DNA of 64,000 nucleotides from Odobenus rosmarus divergens. Lineage: Eukaryota; Chordata; Mammalia; Carnivora; Odobenidae. This document shows, piece by piece, positions 45,240 through 57,800 of this stretch. The first letter of the stretch is position 1. Each line of letters starts with the position of its first letter. Under the pieces are notes generated by a model that saw nothing but the letters and a program-made list of their open reading frames with translations, was not told the origin of the DNA and ran no database searches. The stretch covers positions 891,236-955,235 of the forward strand of contig NW_004450286.1 of NCBI RefSeq assembly GCF_000321225.1. Reading direction: 5' to 3'. The translations under genes were made by a program, and so were the position numbers.

Positions 45240-46368
45240 TTTTCACTTGGTACACTCTCCCCCACTCCACCCCAACTTCCAGAAGGCCCTCAGCGACCTG
45301 CCCCCCAACTTCAACACCTCCACAGAGGCTGACTACATCAGGCTCATCTCCCACTACGGCACCCACTTCATCCGGTCCCTGGAGCTGGGCGGCCGGGTCT
45401 CGGCCCTCACTGCCCTGCGCACCTGTGAGTTGGCCCTGAACGGGCTCACAGCCCACGAGGTGGAGGACTGCCTGGCCGTCGAGGCCCAGGTCAGCATCAG
45501 TGGCCGCGCCAGCTCTTCATCAGAACTCAAGGCCTGTGAGGAGAAGAAGAAGCAGCACAAGATGGAGACCTCCTTCCACCAGTCCTACCAGGAACGCTTT
45601 TCCCAAATAGTCGGGGGCCACCACAACTCCGTGGGCGACCTGCTCTTTGGGAACCGGGCCGGGCCGGAGCAGTTCTCAGCCTGGATGAACTCACTGCTGA
45701 CCAGACCCGGCCTGGTGGACTACACCCTGGAGCCTCTGCACGTGCTCGTGGAGAGCTGGGACCCACGGCGGGAGTCGCTGAGGCAGGCCGTGAGTAAATA
45801 CGTGATGGACAGGGCCCGGTGGAGGGACTGCAGCAGGTCCTGCCCCCCGGGGCAGCAGAAGAGCCCCCACAACCCATGCCAGTGTGTGTGCCCCAGCTCG
45901 GCGGCCACCAACCAGTTCTGCTGTCCCCGGCAGAGGGGCCTGGCCCACTTGAGGGTGATGAACTTCCAGGCGACAGGCCTGTGGGGAGACCACTTTACTG
46001 CTACAGATGCCTATCTGAAAGTCTTCTTTGGAGGCCAGGAGCTGAGAACCAACACGGTGTGGAACAATAACCACCCCAAGTGGGCGACGCAGCTGGACTT
46101 CGGGGACGTGCTTCTGTCCACGGGGGGCCCCCTGCGGGTGCAGGTCTGGGACGAAGACAATGGCTGGGACGACGACCTCCTCGGCACCTGCGACCAGAAA
46201 GCGCAGTCGGGCTCCCATGAGGTGAAGTGCAACCTGAACCACGGTCACCTGAGATTCTTCTACCACGCCAAGTGCTTGCCTCACCTGGAGGGGGCAACCT
46301 GCCTGCAGTATGCCCCCCACGGTCTTTTGGGGGCGCCTCCAGGAAACCGGAGTGGGCCAGTGTGGTGA
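45240..46368 (+). CDS. PRF1: Perforin-1, coding exon 3
   Basis: This exon encodes the end of codon 180 through residue 555 and the TGA stop. The total of 539 + 1,129 nt gives 555 residues, the same length as human perforin. It carries the MACPF signature [13 protein letters not shown] (residues 219-231), the second transmembrane-hairpin region (about 235-340), a cysteine-rich EGF-like segment ([20 protein letters not shown], about residues 375-395) and a C-terminal C2 domain (about 410-535). Its Ca2+-binding loops contain TDAYLK and [11 protein letters not shown] (Asp484 and Asp486), which give calcium-dependent membrane docking. N-glycosylation sequons NTS (Asn205) and NRS (Asn549, near the C terminus GNRSGPVW) sit at the positions known in human perforin, where the C-terminal tail and glycan restrain the pore until processing. 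No disabling change is seen, so the gene looks functional. Confidence 0.97.
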
Positions 46369-47325
46369 GCGCAGTAGGCCTTGAGAGGACCAGGGGACCT
46401 CTGCCTGGACTGAATGGGGTTCTCATGGAGGGAGCCAGGGCCTCTCTTCATATCCCCAGTAGATAGATGGAAAACTGAGACTTTTTTTTTTTTTTTCAAT
46501 GAAGTGGCTGAATTTCCAGGCCAGCCCTGAGTCTCCTGTCCCAACTGCCTTAGCTCTCTGATATTCTCGAGCCCTGGAATGAGCTGGGGCTAGGCCACGC
46601 CCTCCAGCGCCTGCTACCCACGCCACAGCCTGGGTCGGGAGCTGCGCAGAAGGCCAGGAGGCCCTTCCTCCCAGACTGCTTGCTATCACTGAAGACCTTC
46701 CCTTGCAGCCCTTGCCAGCATGGGGAATTCTTCATCCCATTGGGCCTAACCCTGCCCGTCCCGGCTGCTCTGCTTGCTCTCTCTTCTTCGCCCAGCCAGC
46801 TGTGCCCCTCAGCCAAATCCGGGACCGTCTGGACCGGCCTCGTGTGTGCACAGCCTGACGGAGGACTGATACCTGGGCTGTGTTGGCCGCCGTCATGGCC
46901 GTCCCTGTGGCAGAGGAGAGGGCCGGGACCAAACGGGGCCCGAGAGACGGACGTCTACATCAGCAACCCTACCCAGCAGAACAGGGGGCTCACCCCGGAG
47001 CAGGCCGGCAACTGGCTTTCCACTTCCGCTAGAAACATGGGGACCCGAAATATTTCACTTCCCTCAAAACTTCTGATTCAAGACCCAGCAGCACAAACTC
47101 GGGGAGAAAGGCAACAGACATTCAGCCCTTAGCCCGGTGGCCACAGGGAATGGTAAGGACTATGGTGAGCTGATTTAAGCAGCTCTGGCCCCGCCAGGCA
47201 TTCCCAGGCAGGAGGACTGGCAGGGCTGGGGATTTCTGAAAGTAGCCAGAAACCCCAAATTAACTTCTCTAATTGTTGGCAATGCAGTTCCCTTTGTAAA
47301 AATAAAGCTATGTACAAATCACAGA
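46369..47325 (+). other. PRF1: PRF1 3' UTR
   Basis: About 0.95 kb from the stop codon to just past the first good polyadenylation signal. It includes a T homopolymer (46,482-46,496) and no SINE. Confidence 0.65.
47301..47306 (+). terminator. PRF1: PRF1 polyadenylation signal
   Basis: AATAAA, followed within 30-40 bases by GT-rich sequence (GAACGTGTGTGCAGG). It is the first canonical signal after the stop codon. Confidence 0.65.
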
Positions 47326-48894
47326 GAACGTGTGTGCAGGCCAAAATCGATCCAGAGCCATCAGCTTGAAAGCTGTCATTTCACCAGAACCCATGTGACG
47401 GGCTGAAGAGCTCTCCCCCGTCCCCCACAGTTGGAGGGGAGAAGGCAGTGGCTCCATCTAGGGGGTGACTGAGGCTTCCTGGCCTTGGCACGTAGGGAAC
47501 CCCAGAGCCTCGGCGTCTGCCCTCAAATGAAATGGTCTTTGTTTCACACGCTTGGGACACAGGCCACGGGGCTGGGTGGCGAGATTCGGGCAGCCTGCTA
47601 GAACCAGCAGGATTGGGCCGGGAAGGGCTGCCGTCAGAGGGGCCCCGGGTTGCTGGCCTGGCTTCCTGACTCTCTCTGAAACTCCCTGCAAATTAAGGCC
47701 TCTGAGGTTTGTGTGGACCCATACTCTCAAAAGCCCAGCAGTCATGTTAGACTGACCCCAAATCCCCAGGGGGGGCGGAGGCAGGAGGGACTGGCTGGCT
47801 CTAAAAGGCTGGTTGAAGCCAATGATCTTACACCTTTCCCTTCACAGCCATGCGCACAAACAAGAGCACAAGAAAAATCCTGAAAGGTCAGGCAAGGCTG
47901 CTGCGCTAATTGAAAATAAACATGGGTGTGGGCCGTAGTCCTCTGGGAAAGCAGGCCTGGCTCAGGGGACTGCTCTGACCAAAGAGGGGAGCCTTGTTTA
48001 AGTGCCCACAGGATCAGTGACCTCCAGCAATCGCTTTGTTCCCTGGGCCTTGGTTTCCCCAGAAGGATACTCTTCATTTTCTCCCTTCTCAGGACTGTTT
48101 AGAAGGGGGCCACGAGCCTTTCTAGAAGGTCAGTGTTCCATAAAGGGTACCGAAAGGTCATCTCGTTACCCCTCCTGGTGTTCCATCTAGGGTAGCTGGG
48201 ACCCGGAGGATGTAGCTGTGGTTGCAGAAGTTACCGGCATAGCCAGGTGTCCGAGTCCTGCGCACGACGCTCCGAGCCCCAGTCTTGGGAGAGATCAACA
48301 AGGCTCTAGACAAAAGGGCCCTTGGGCAAAAAGGGATAGGGTGGCCAGGGAGGAGGAATGGGCCGACCGTATTGAGGGGCAGCTCGCCCTCAGCCCCAGT
48401 TCGAGACCCAGTGTGACATTGCCCCTTCCAACCCACACAGACTGGAAGACTGTCAGCCCGAGGCCCCTCGTTTGCTCAGGGAGTTCCCTGCTGGGCCAGA
48501 TGGTTTCCATCGGCCCTCCTCAGGTTCTGTCCTCACCTGTCCTACCCTGCTCTGGCCTGGGAGCCTGATCTGTCCGCACCCATCTCTAGCGGGCAAGAGG
48601 TCGGGGGCTTGGGGAGGTTGGTGGGAATTTCAGAGACTAGAGCTTTTTCTCCCCTCCGGTCTCTCAGTGAGGTGGTCCGTGTCCAGCTGGGTCACTGCTC
48701 TTCCCAGGGGGCTTCTGCCTGTCTCTGGGCGACTGCCCCCCTCTCTCACCCCTTCAGACCCGGGGATGGTAGCAGCTCCGCTATACTAATCCTGAGTTAC
48801 TGCACTATCCCATGCGTTTCTCTATAACCCCCCTCTGTACACAGGCCTTTTAGAAACAACCCTCCCTGAAATTATTACAATTTGAATTTGCCAC

Positions 48895-49230
48895 TGGCTT
48901 CTCTATGGCCTGAATGTTTGTGTCCCCTCCAAAGTCACAGGCTGAAATAGTAGCCCCCAAGGTGACTGCCTCAGAAGGGGGGTGCTGTGGGAGGGCATGT
49001 GAGCAGGATTAGTGCCGTCGTAAAAGAGGCCCCAGAGAGATTCCAGGCCCCTTCCACCGTTGGAGGACCCATGGGAAGGTGCTCTCTACAAACAGAAAAC
49101 AGGCCCACTGAACCCACCGACACCTTGACCTGGGACTTCCAGACTCCAGGACTGAGAAGAATGTATTTCTCCCGTGTGTAAGCCACCCGGTCTGTGGTAT
49201 TTTGTTATAACAGCCCCAACGAGCCCACAG
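48895..49230 (+). mobile_element. MLT1/MST-type ERVL-MaLR solo LTR
   Basis: Consensus blocks in order: TATGGCCTGAATGTTTGTGT, CCAAAGTCACAGGCTGAAAT, AGTGCCGTCGTAAAAGAGGC, CACCTTGACCTGGGACTTCC, AGCCACCCGGTCTGTGGTAT, TTTGTTATAACAGCCC. It is an old mammalian LTR with no internal viral sequence beside it. Confidence 0.85.
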
Positions 49231-50022
49231 GGGCCCCGATGACACACCACCTATGAGTCCTGGTGGAAAGCAGAGCCCCACCCCCCCAGCAGCTGGAAAT
49301 GCCCTACTCTTTTGCTTCCCCGTCCTCCCCGGCAACTAGGAAACGACATGTGATGGGGTCTGTCCGTAGGAGGCACCTGCCCCAGGTATGGGGTCCCTTC
49401 AGGAGCAGAGGTGAGCCCAAGTTTCGAGGATAGGTGATTTATGGGAGATGCAATCCCAGAAAGCCCAGCAGGGGAGAGGACAAGTGAGCCAGGGAAGGGA
49501 CGGTGGCCCACCATTCAGCAAGTCACCACCGTGGGCCCCCAGAGCCAACGAAGAACACGGACCTCAGAGTTACCCCAGCTCCGCGGGGCGGGAGTCGGGC
49601 TGCAGTATAGCACCTCCCATCGGTCATTGGTTAGAGCTACATTCTTTTTCTACTGAGTTTATCCAGACTTGGCTTCTCTTTCTGGCAAATAAAAACCCTG
49701 GCTTGATGACACCGTCCCCTCTTCTCCTTCACTACTTCAACACTCCCGTCCCCTTTCTCAACCATCCTTCCACCCCCATCTGTCCTTAGAAGCTGTTCGC
49801 TTGTCCCCAGCACTCCCCCTCGCCCCCTTCCCAAGCGCCCAGAGCACAGAACGGCTGGGACCACTCACAGGTCCCATCCTTGAGCAGGTGGTTCCAGAGC
49901 ACCTTCTGTAAACCAGGTCCCGCAAACTAGCCGTGCAGCCCACCTGCCCTCTGGCGGCCTGTCTGACCGGGAGACAGATGTGCACTTGGAGGAGGGTCCG
50001 GGGGCAGGGTGGCATTCAGGCT

Positions 50023-50038
50023 GGGGGGGGGGGGGGGG
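50023..50038. repeat. G homopolymer and G-rich tract
   Basis: Sixteen consecutive G, then CGGGGGG, within a longer G-rich segment (49,985-50,048). It is a candidate G-quadruplex and a likely sequencing trouble spot. Confidence 0.9.
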
Positions 50039-50954
50039 CGGGGGGTCTCGGCTGCATGGCTTTTTTCTCATCCCCCGTCCGAGGTCCAGGTGATCTCTCC
50101 TCAGACCTGAGGTTGGCACCGAGCACAGCCCAGTTTGGGGGTTTTTTAAAGCAGTTCCTTCACAGCACCTTCATCTCCCTCCAAACCCATTGAGTGATCT
50201 CTGGGGTGCGGCCCCGCTGCCCTGGAGGGGGCAGAGGGGGACCTGCTGGAGAACGGGCAGTGTGGGGCTGGGGAGGGCCCTCTGGGAGGCGCAGGCGCCC
50301 TTGCAGCTTTGGGAGGGCTGCATCCTCTCCACAGTCAGCGTTCCTGATTCCCCCACCCAACCCCGGGCATTTCCACATCCCGACATTTGTGCCCTTCTGC
50401 TCATAACCACAGCCTCCCCGGGACAGCAACATCTCCCGGACGTGCCTTCCTGTGGGCTCCTCGCGCATCCCTGGGCCCCCGTCTGCTTCTCACTGTCCCT
50501 CCAGCCGACCGTCCCTCGGCCCACTCCGAGCCGGCCCCCACATCTCTGCCCGAGGGCCTGAGCTAGGCCCGCTCTGCCTGCCCCACGGGGAAGCTAGAAG
50601 AGCCAGGGCACAGTGTCCGCGCCCCACCCATCCCGGACAGCCTCCGCCCAAGGGTCGATGGGAGGTGGGTGTCGCATCAACACTCCAGCTCCTTGCCCGT
50701 CGCGGGGGATAACTCTGACGGACATGTTCTACCCTGATGCCCAGGGTTCCCCAGCAGGGTGAAGCTCCCGTGCCCACAGGGGTGCCGTGCTCGGCCACAC
50801 ATGCTCTCTTGGCTGGCCTCCTTCCCAGTCTCAATCCCTCATTCCTCTACTGGTATTTTCTGGAATTACCCGCCCCCCCGCCCCCCACAGAAACAACCTG
50901 CTTGTGAACCCCTGTCTCAAGGTTTGCTTCTGGAGAAACCAGCTAAGACACACA

Positions 50955-51250
50955 TCTGACTATGTCATTGCCTTGCTTAAAACTCTTCACTGGTTCCTTG
51001 TAGCTCCCGGGATAAAGCTCAGACGCCCTAAGGCGACCCCCCCCTGTGCTGACCTCACTCAGCTCTCTCAGCCCCCCACCAAACCCTGCCTCGCCAAGCT
51101 TACCGGCTCCTCGCTGGCCACGTTCGCTCTTGCCCTTCCCACATGCCGCCTCCTCTTTCTGCAAATTATCTCCACCACCCTAAGTCCTCCTCAGCCTTCA
51201 GGCTTCAGCTTCCAAGACAGTTTCCTCCAGGAAGCCTTCCCTGGTTTCCA
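50955..51250 (+). repeat. L2 (LINE2) fragment
   Basis: Typical L2 3' blocks: CTGACTATGTCATTGCCTTG, AAACTCTTCACTGGTTCCTT, GGGATAAAGCTCAGACGCCC, TCCTCCAGGAAGCCTTCCCT. Confidence 0.8.
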
Positions 51251-53374
51251 GGTCAAGGTCACAGCCCACTGTCAGGCCAAGGGCCACTTCTATCTTAGCA
51301 TGGAACCAATAGTCCAGCCCCTGGCCTAAGTCTGCTGCTTGAAAACTACTGGATGGGCAATTAGATGGGAAATGCATAAATGAATGAATGGAACCCACCG
51401 AAGATTCTTCCACCCTGTGTTTGAACTCTCCCACAGGCAGGGGGCTCATTACCTCAGGAGGTAGCTGTTCTGCCTGTGATGGGCTCTAACCACGAGCTGT
51501 CAGGGGACACAGAAACCTGTCTTCTCAGAGCATGCAGCCCTACCAGCTGATCAGGCGCCCTGTGTATCTACATCTCTGGTCCCGTCTGCGGGCTGACTGA
51601 CAACCTGACAACCACCGGCTGCCACTCACGCCTCCCTCCGGGAGGTTGCCACAGAGGGAGCACACACGGCCCGGTGCAGGGGCTGGGCCAGCCGCCGCCT
51701 CTCTGTCAGTGACAATGGAAACGAGAGTCTCTCAGGGACCGGATGGATGGCTCTTCACTCTTACCCACCTCTCACCTGCAACGGCCCCAGGACCGACTGA
51801 GTCAGTTCCAGCTGGGGGTAGCTCTTTCTCCGGGCACAGCAGGTGCCCCCTTGACCTGGGCAAATCGTGACCCTGGAAGGGCAGGCCCGCCCCCCTAACC
51901 TGCTCACGGGATCCCTCTCCACGCCCCCCATGCTGCTGCCTGATGAGGCCTTTTCCAGCTAAGGCTTCCGTAGCCCGAGCGGCCACACACACAGGCAGGG
52001 CCAGACTGAGCATCTGCCTGGCATCATACAGTGCAGGACGGCGGGGGGTGGGGAGAGTGTGCCTGGCTCAGCTGAGATTCTCACCAGGTGGTTAGGGTTA
52101 GTGTCACGCACAGAAAGAGATCAACCTCCATCACAGACAGGACCCTCAAGAGCAGCCAAGGACTGTCATCCAAGCCAGGCCACAAATGAAATGATCCCGG
52201 CCACACAATCACCCAGACTAGCCAGAGACATATCATATGAACCTTGATTTTGATCCAAGATTGAGTCTCAGCCTCAATTAGTTCTCTGTAGTACACTGCA
52301 ATCACGCAACCCCCCTCCCCTGCAGATCTAGTGGTTCCCAGCTATAAAACAGCGGCTAGAACCCTGATTTCTGCACCGCTTTCCCGCTGGGAGCAGCTAG
52401 GCCTTGGCCCTCAGTGGGCATGGCCGGATGGACCCAACAGCCGCAGTGTCCCCAGGGAACACCCCCTGAGCACCACCTCCCCCATGCTTGGAAGAAGCCT
52501 GGCCCCGCTTGCCTTCCTCTTTCCAAAGGCCCAGACACACAACCCAGCCCACCAGACCCCCAACAGCTGCTGTTGTTTTGTGGGCTGTCTTGGAATCTGT
52601 GTGCCGCGGGGCTCCCACAGCACATCTGGGCTCACCATGCATCTGCACAACAGCTGGTTCCCAGCTTCCTCTTAAAAGGGCAGTGACATCAGCTCGTTGG
52701 CAGGACACTGGCTTTTCCCCTGGGAAACCCAAACTCCCTGTGAGACTCAACCATCCTGCAATGAAGCTGACCATCCCCCCCACCCCCGCTTTTGTCCGTA
52801 TTCACAGGAATAGGCCCCTCTGGGACCGGGGACCTTTGCCCAAGGTCCTGCTGCCGCCAGCCAAGGCCGCGATGCAGTGGGGACATGGTGCCATCCGCTC
52901 CTGCCCCTCTCCCACGGGAATGGGGCACTTGGGGTGATTTCATTCTGTAAAGCATTTCTCCAAGCCGGAGGAATTGAGAGACTTGCTGCCCTTCCTTGCC
53001 TCTTCCCTTCCATTCTTTCCCCCTCGCCAACACCACAGAGGAAACGCTAACAGACAGCATTTCTGGAACACTGACTGCAGCGTTCGAAGGAGCAGACCTG
53101 CGCTGATGCATTTAATCTGCCCAGCAGCCTAGGAGGGGGGTGGACTTATCCCCACTTTAGAAATGACGTCTTCCAGAAAGCGGAGGGCCTTCCCCCACTT
53201 CATTCCAAACCTTCTCCGCTCGTGCCACCGTCGGACTCCCCAGATGTTGAGAGCCCAGTTTGCACTCCCCTTCCTAGTCTTCAGGACCATCTCCATGCCT
53301 CAGAGCGGCTGAAGGGGACCCACTTTAGGGGGGTGCTCGCAGGGGGAGGAATCTCTCTATGCCACTGCTTGCTT

Positions 53375-53975
53375 TCTAGCATATTTATCACCTTAACCAT
53401 TTGTAAGTGCACATAGTTCAGTGGCTTTAAATACATTCCCAATGTTGTGTAAGCCTCACCCCTCTTTACACTTGGAAATTTTCCAGCATCTCCAACAAAA
53501 ACTCTGTACCCAGCGAACAGTAACTCCCCCTCCATCCTCCCCCCAGCCTCTGTAACCCCTATTCTACTTTCTGTCTCTAAGAATTTGCCTGTTCTAGGTG
53601 CCTCGTACAAACAGGATCCTACAGTTTGTCTTCTGTGCCTGGCTTCTCTTGCTAAGCACAGTGTTTCCAAGATCCATCCACCTTACAGCACGTGTCAGGA
53701 CTTTGTTCCTTTTATAGCTGAATGATATTCCCTCCTATGTATGTATCATTTTGTTTATCCAGTCGTCAGTCCACGGACACTTGGGTTGTTTCCACTTTTT
53801 GACCATTGTGAACAATACTGCTATGAACACTGGGGTACAAGTATCTGTTTGAGTCCCTATTTTCACTTCTTTTGAGATATACCGAGCGGTGGGATTGCTG
53901 GGTCACATGGTTGTTCTATATTTAACCTTTTCAGAAACCACCAAATTGTTTCCACAGCCTGCCACTAGCTTCTTT
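53375..53975 (-). repeat. Ancient L1 (L1M) 3' fragment
   Basis: Reverse-orientation L1 3' region: CTTCTCTTGCTAAGCACAGT, ATAGCTGAATGATATTCCCT, CAATACTGCTATGAACACTG, GGGATTGCTGGGTCACATGG. It is the same segment as at 25.1-25.6 kb, with sequence similar to the plus-strand copies at 27.7-28.2 and 39.1-39.6 kb. Confidence 0.85.
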
Positions 53976-54689
53976 GCCACTCTCTGCCCTCACCCTCCTG
54001 TGTTCAAATCAGGACTTGAACCCAGATCCAGCTCAGCTGTCCAGCCACAGGGAAACCATCCTCACCCTCATGGCAGGACCATGGCAACTCCAAGCTTTCC
54101 TAGGGGCCAAGGGCCCAGCCTTGCCCACCACTCCGCCATCCCCCTACAGAGCACGGGGCCCACCGGGCAGGGGCAGGGGGAGAAAGCTAAATGAGTGGGC
54201 ACCTATTCCTGGGTGGCGAGATTCTCCTGCCTAGTATGCTAAGTCGCTCTGTCTTATCATAACTGGTTCCACAGCCCCTCGCACGCGCCTGGCATATAGC
54301 AGGTACTCAATCAACACTGGTGAGTGAATCCATGTTGACGTGCATCTCTGCCCGCAAAGGACCATGAGCAGGGGGGTGGCTGAGACAGCGAGCATGCAGC
54401 CCAGCTCCTGAGAAAGCAGGCACAGAATGCTGCACCTGAGCTGGGCTGGAGGAAATGCCGTGAGGTCCTCCATCCTTACCTTCTGGGAAAAGCAGGCTCC
54501 CCACTGCCCCATGGTGGCGTGTGGAGCTGATATATTTGGAGAAAGGGACCCACCAGAGCCAGCCAAGGTGCCCCTGGCCTCAGGCATAGGTGCACAGAGG
54601 TACAAACGCCTGGTAAGATGCCAAGGTGCGGATGGGACTCTAGGGGTTTCTGTTTTTACCTTTATGTACCATGTCTCAAGTGCCCGCTA

Positions 54690-54830
54690 TGGGGCAGGCC
54701 CTGTGTAAATATGCATTATATTATTTTGTTTTCCTAAGAGCCCCACTTCACAGATAAGGAAACTGAAGCTAAGGAAGGTGTGGTAACTTGTCCGCGATGC
54801 TGGGAAGGGTGAGATTTGAACCAGGGACGG
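54690..54830 (-). repeat. MIR element
   Basis: Reverse MIR: CCCACTTCACAGATAAGGAA, ACTGAAGCTAAGGAAGGTGT, then TTTGAACCAGGGACGG. Confidence 0.7.
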
Positions 54831-57800
54831 TGCTGCCAGTGGTCCAGAGTACATGTCCTGCACCTGCGCCCAGGCCTACCCTCCCAGTCTGCCTTCCCTG
54901 GGCATCAGCCCCTCAGCTGCTGCAGACCTGAGGCGGTGCCCACCCCCCTAAATCTCTCCTTTGCTCCCATCGGTTCTGGCTTCCCCTCTGGCTCCCCATT
55001 CCCTCCGCCCTGGTCCATCCTGCACTGCAAGGTTCTGTAAGACCCTGGCCACCCCCTCTGCTCTCCTTGGCATTTGTAAATGATTCCTACAGGCTACAGA
55101 GCGCTCTCCAGGGGCTAGAACTAGGGGCACTCCCTGAGCCATACCCTCTGGACCAGAAGACGGTGGGGAAGGCTGGATTGGGAATTCCAGGAAGCTTAAA
55201 GGAATAGCAGGGAGCACGCATTTGCCGAGCATCTCTCTGGGTGGGGCCCGGTGCTAGGCACGCGGACCCTCCTTCTCTCTGTCACTTTGACCTCCTCCGC
55301 CGGGAGGCAAGGACCCCGCAAGCAGGACAGGACAAGCGCTGGCCGAGGCCTTGCAGACTGGCCCGGGAAGCTCACTCCCTTCCTTCCGGATGGCCACCCG
55401 ATCCCCCACAGGGGACTGGAAAGGAAGCAGCCAGTCGCTGGAGGCAGCTCAGGGGAGGGCCCCGGGGACAGGACTCCAGCCTGGCCAGAACCTCCCTTCC
55501 CACCCCTGAAGGAGCAAAGCTGGGCAGAGAAGTAGAAAAGCCTGTGTTTAACTGGAGCCAGCAGTCTAAACATAAACATCTGTTCGTGATTTCAAAAACA
55601 AAACAAAAATACGGTTTGCAGAACCAATTCACATGGCAAATGAGATGGCAGGGAATTCTAGAACTTTGTGAAGAACCCAAAGTGCTTTCAAGTCCTTTGG
55701 AAACCATTGAAACTGTGCAAATGTGCTTATTAAGCAAACCGTGCAAATTGGCTTATAAACTCTGAGTAACACCTTGTGACTCCGATCTGGTACCTACTGG
55801 AGAAGCAGGTGCTACAGGGACCCAGCCCAGGCACACGGGAGCTTATTCTTGGCTAGCATCCGTAGCATATCTAAAAATGATACTAGGGCTTTCCTTGAAA
55901 AGCTTCAGTGATATAGACCATCTGGTCGTTTCTTCCCTAATTATGTCCCCCGCCTATTTCTAAAAAACATTTATTGTCTTCATCGTATTAGCAAGACTGG
56001 GCAAAAGGGCCTTTATGCTTGCCATCGGGAGCAAAGAGCATTCCCCAAGCCCTCCCGGACCAGATGTGTGTAGTGGGCTCTGCCTTTACTTGCTAAGTGA
56101 CCTTGAGCAACTGCCTTCTCCGGCAAGTACCCAGCCGCTCATGCGTCACCTGGCCAGACTAACAGCTAAATCACACGTGTGCTTCGGCTGGAAAGGACCT
56201 CACCTGGAAGCAGCTACAAACAAGCCACGTACAGCAGCATCGGAAAGGGGCCCTGCTCATGGGTGGGGGGCCTGTCCTGCTGCTGATCCCACAGACAGGT
56301 GGGGAGCTCAAAGAGGGTCTCTGGGGCAGGGGAGCATCATGCACTCCATTTCAGAGATGCAGAAACAGAGGCTGGGGCAATGTATCAGGCACATATTCGG
56401 TGCCCAAGAGTGCCCATTGGCTCAGGACTCACTCATGGAGACTCCGCCCACTTACAGAGACATAAGGGCCCCCGTCCGCAGCCCACGGCTCTCCCCTCCC
56501 CTCCCAGAAACCCACTCCTGGGGCGGGGAGGGGGGCAACTTTCCTCCTCGGCAAAACTTTCCTAGAAAAATCTCTGTGTAAAGCCAAGTCCCCCTGCTTG
56601 TCCTCAGCCAAGGAGAGAAGGGGCCCAGCGGGGGAGACCGCCAGCCAGTGTGCTGACGCTGGCCTGACCGGGAATCCAAGGCAGGAGGGACAAGGGCCTG
56701 TCTAGACTGCAGCAGCCTCGCACAGGAGGGAGGGAGGGACCCAGGCAACCAGAAGCGGGGCTCATCACGTATGGCCAGCCCCTCCTCTCCCCGCACTTTC
56801 CTGCCCCCCTCCCCCACCAGGGTTGCCCTTCCAAGAAGGTTAGGGGCAGCAGGTTTCTTTAGCCACTCGGAGCCTGCATTCTTCAGATTCTCCCTCAAAA
56901 CCCTTGAGAGGAAATTGAGCCCCAGGGACAAGGACATAACCTCCCTCTGTGAAAGTCATAAACACACCTGTGTTCGTGCCCATCTGGAAAGCCCAGGAAA
57001 GCACCACTGGCACCCGCCATGCAGGAAACACCCCCCAGGAACCCAGCAGAGCCCATGTCCAGCCAGCTCCGGCAGGTGCTTTTCAGAACCGTCTGCAGCT
57101 TCTAGGACACGAGCTCTAAGCAGATGCTTCTCTGCATAGAAGGTGCAGAGCAAGGCTTCCAAAGGCAGGTCCACACTGACATTTTCCGTCAAGGACAAAG
57201 GAGCAAAATAAGAACAGAGACAGCGTGTTACAGCCGCCCCTTTATCTACTCAAGGACCTGTCACTATGCCCCACCCCAAGAATTTGTCCTTGGTTTGGGA
57301 GGTTAAAATGTCCTTTTATGATATGATAGTGTTGTGACAGTGGTGAATTTCTTTTTAATGGGCTTACTTTGCAAAATTTTGCATCCTAATATTCTTTTGA
57401 AAACTCTATTGTCACTGCACTCAAAATGTTGGGGAGCCAGTGGGGAGAACACAAAAGGGAGGCCCCCACACTTTGGGGGGGGTCACAGTTTTTGTGTTTG
57501 CTTTGAGAGCCTGATCTAAACTCTGGACCCTCTCCTGAGAAAAGTGTATAAACACACTTTTACATGCCACCTCAAACCTCGGAAGCCCTGAAACTCTCAG
57601 TGAAGGAGAAAGGAGGAAAGTTCCATCAGCACGTGCCTGGTTAGGCACCCACGGACTCAGGGAGGTTCTTAGGAAATGCGGTTTCTTTGGGGCTTCAGGC
57701 TGTGGGTTAGTGATTGGTATCAATTTAGATGCTCCAGTGGATCTGGAAAAGAAGGGAAAAGAAAGAACCCTGGGCAGGGAGTCAGCATGCTGGCTGTGCC

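Noticed and set aside
45527..46320. Long minus-strand open frames opposite PRF1 exon 3
   Set aside because: They are antisense shadows of a GC-rich coding exon, with no domain or splice structure of their own.
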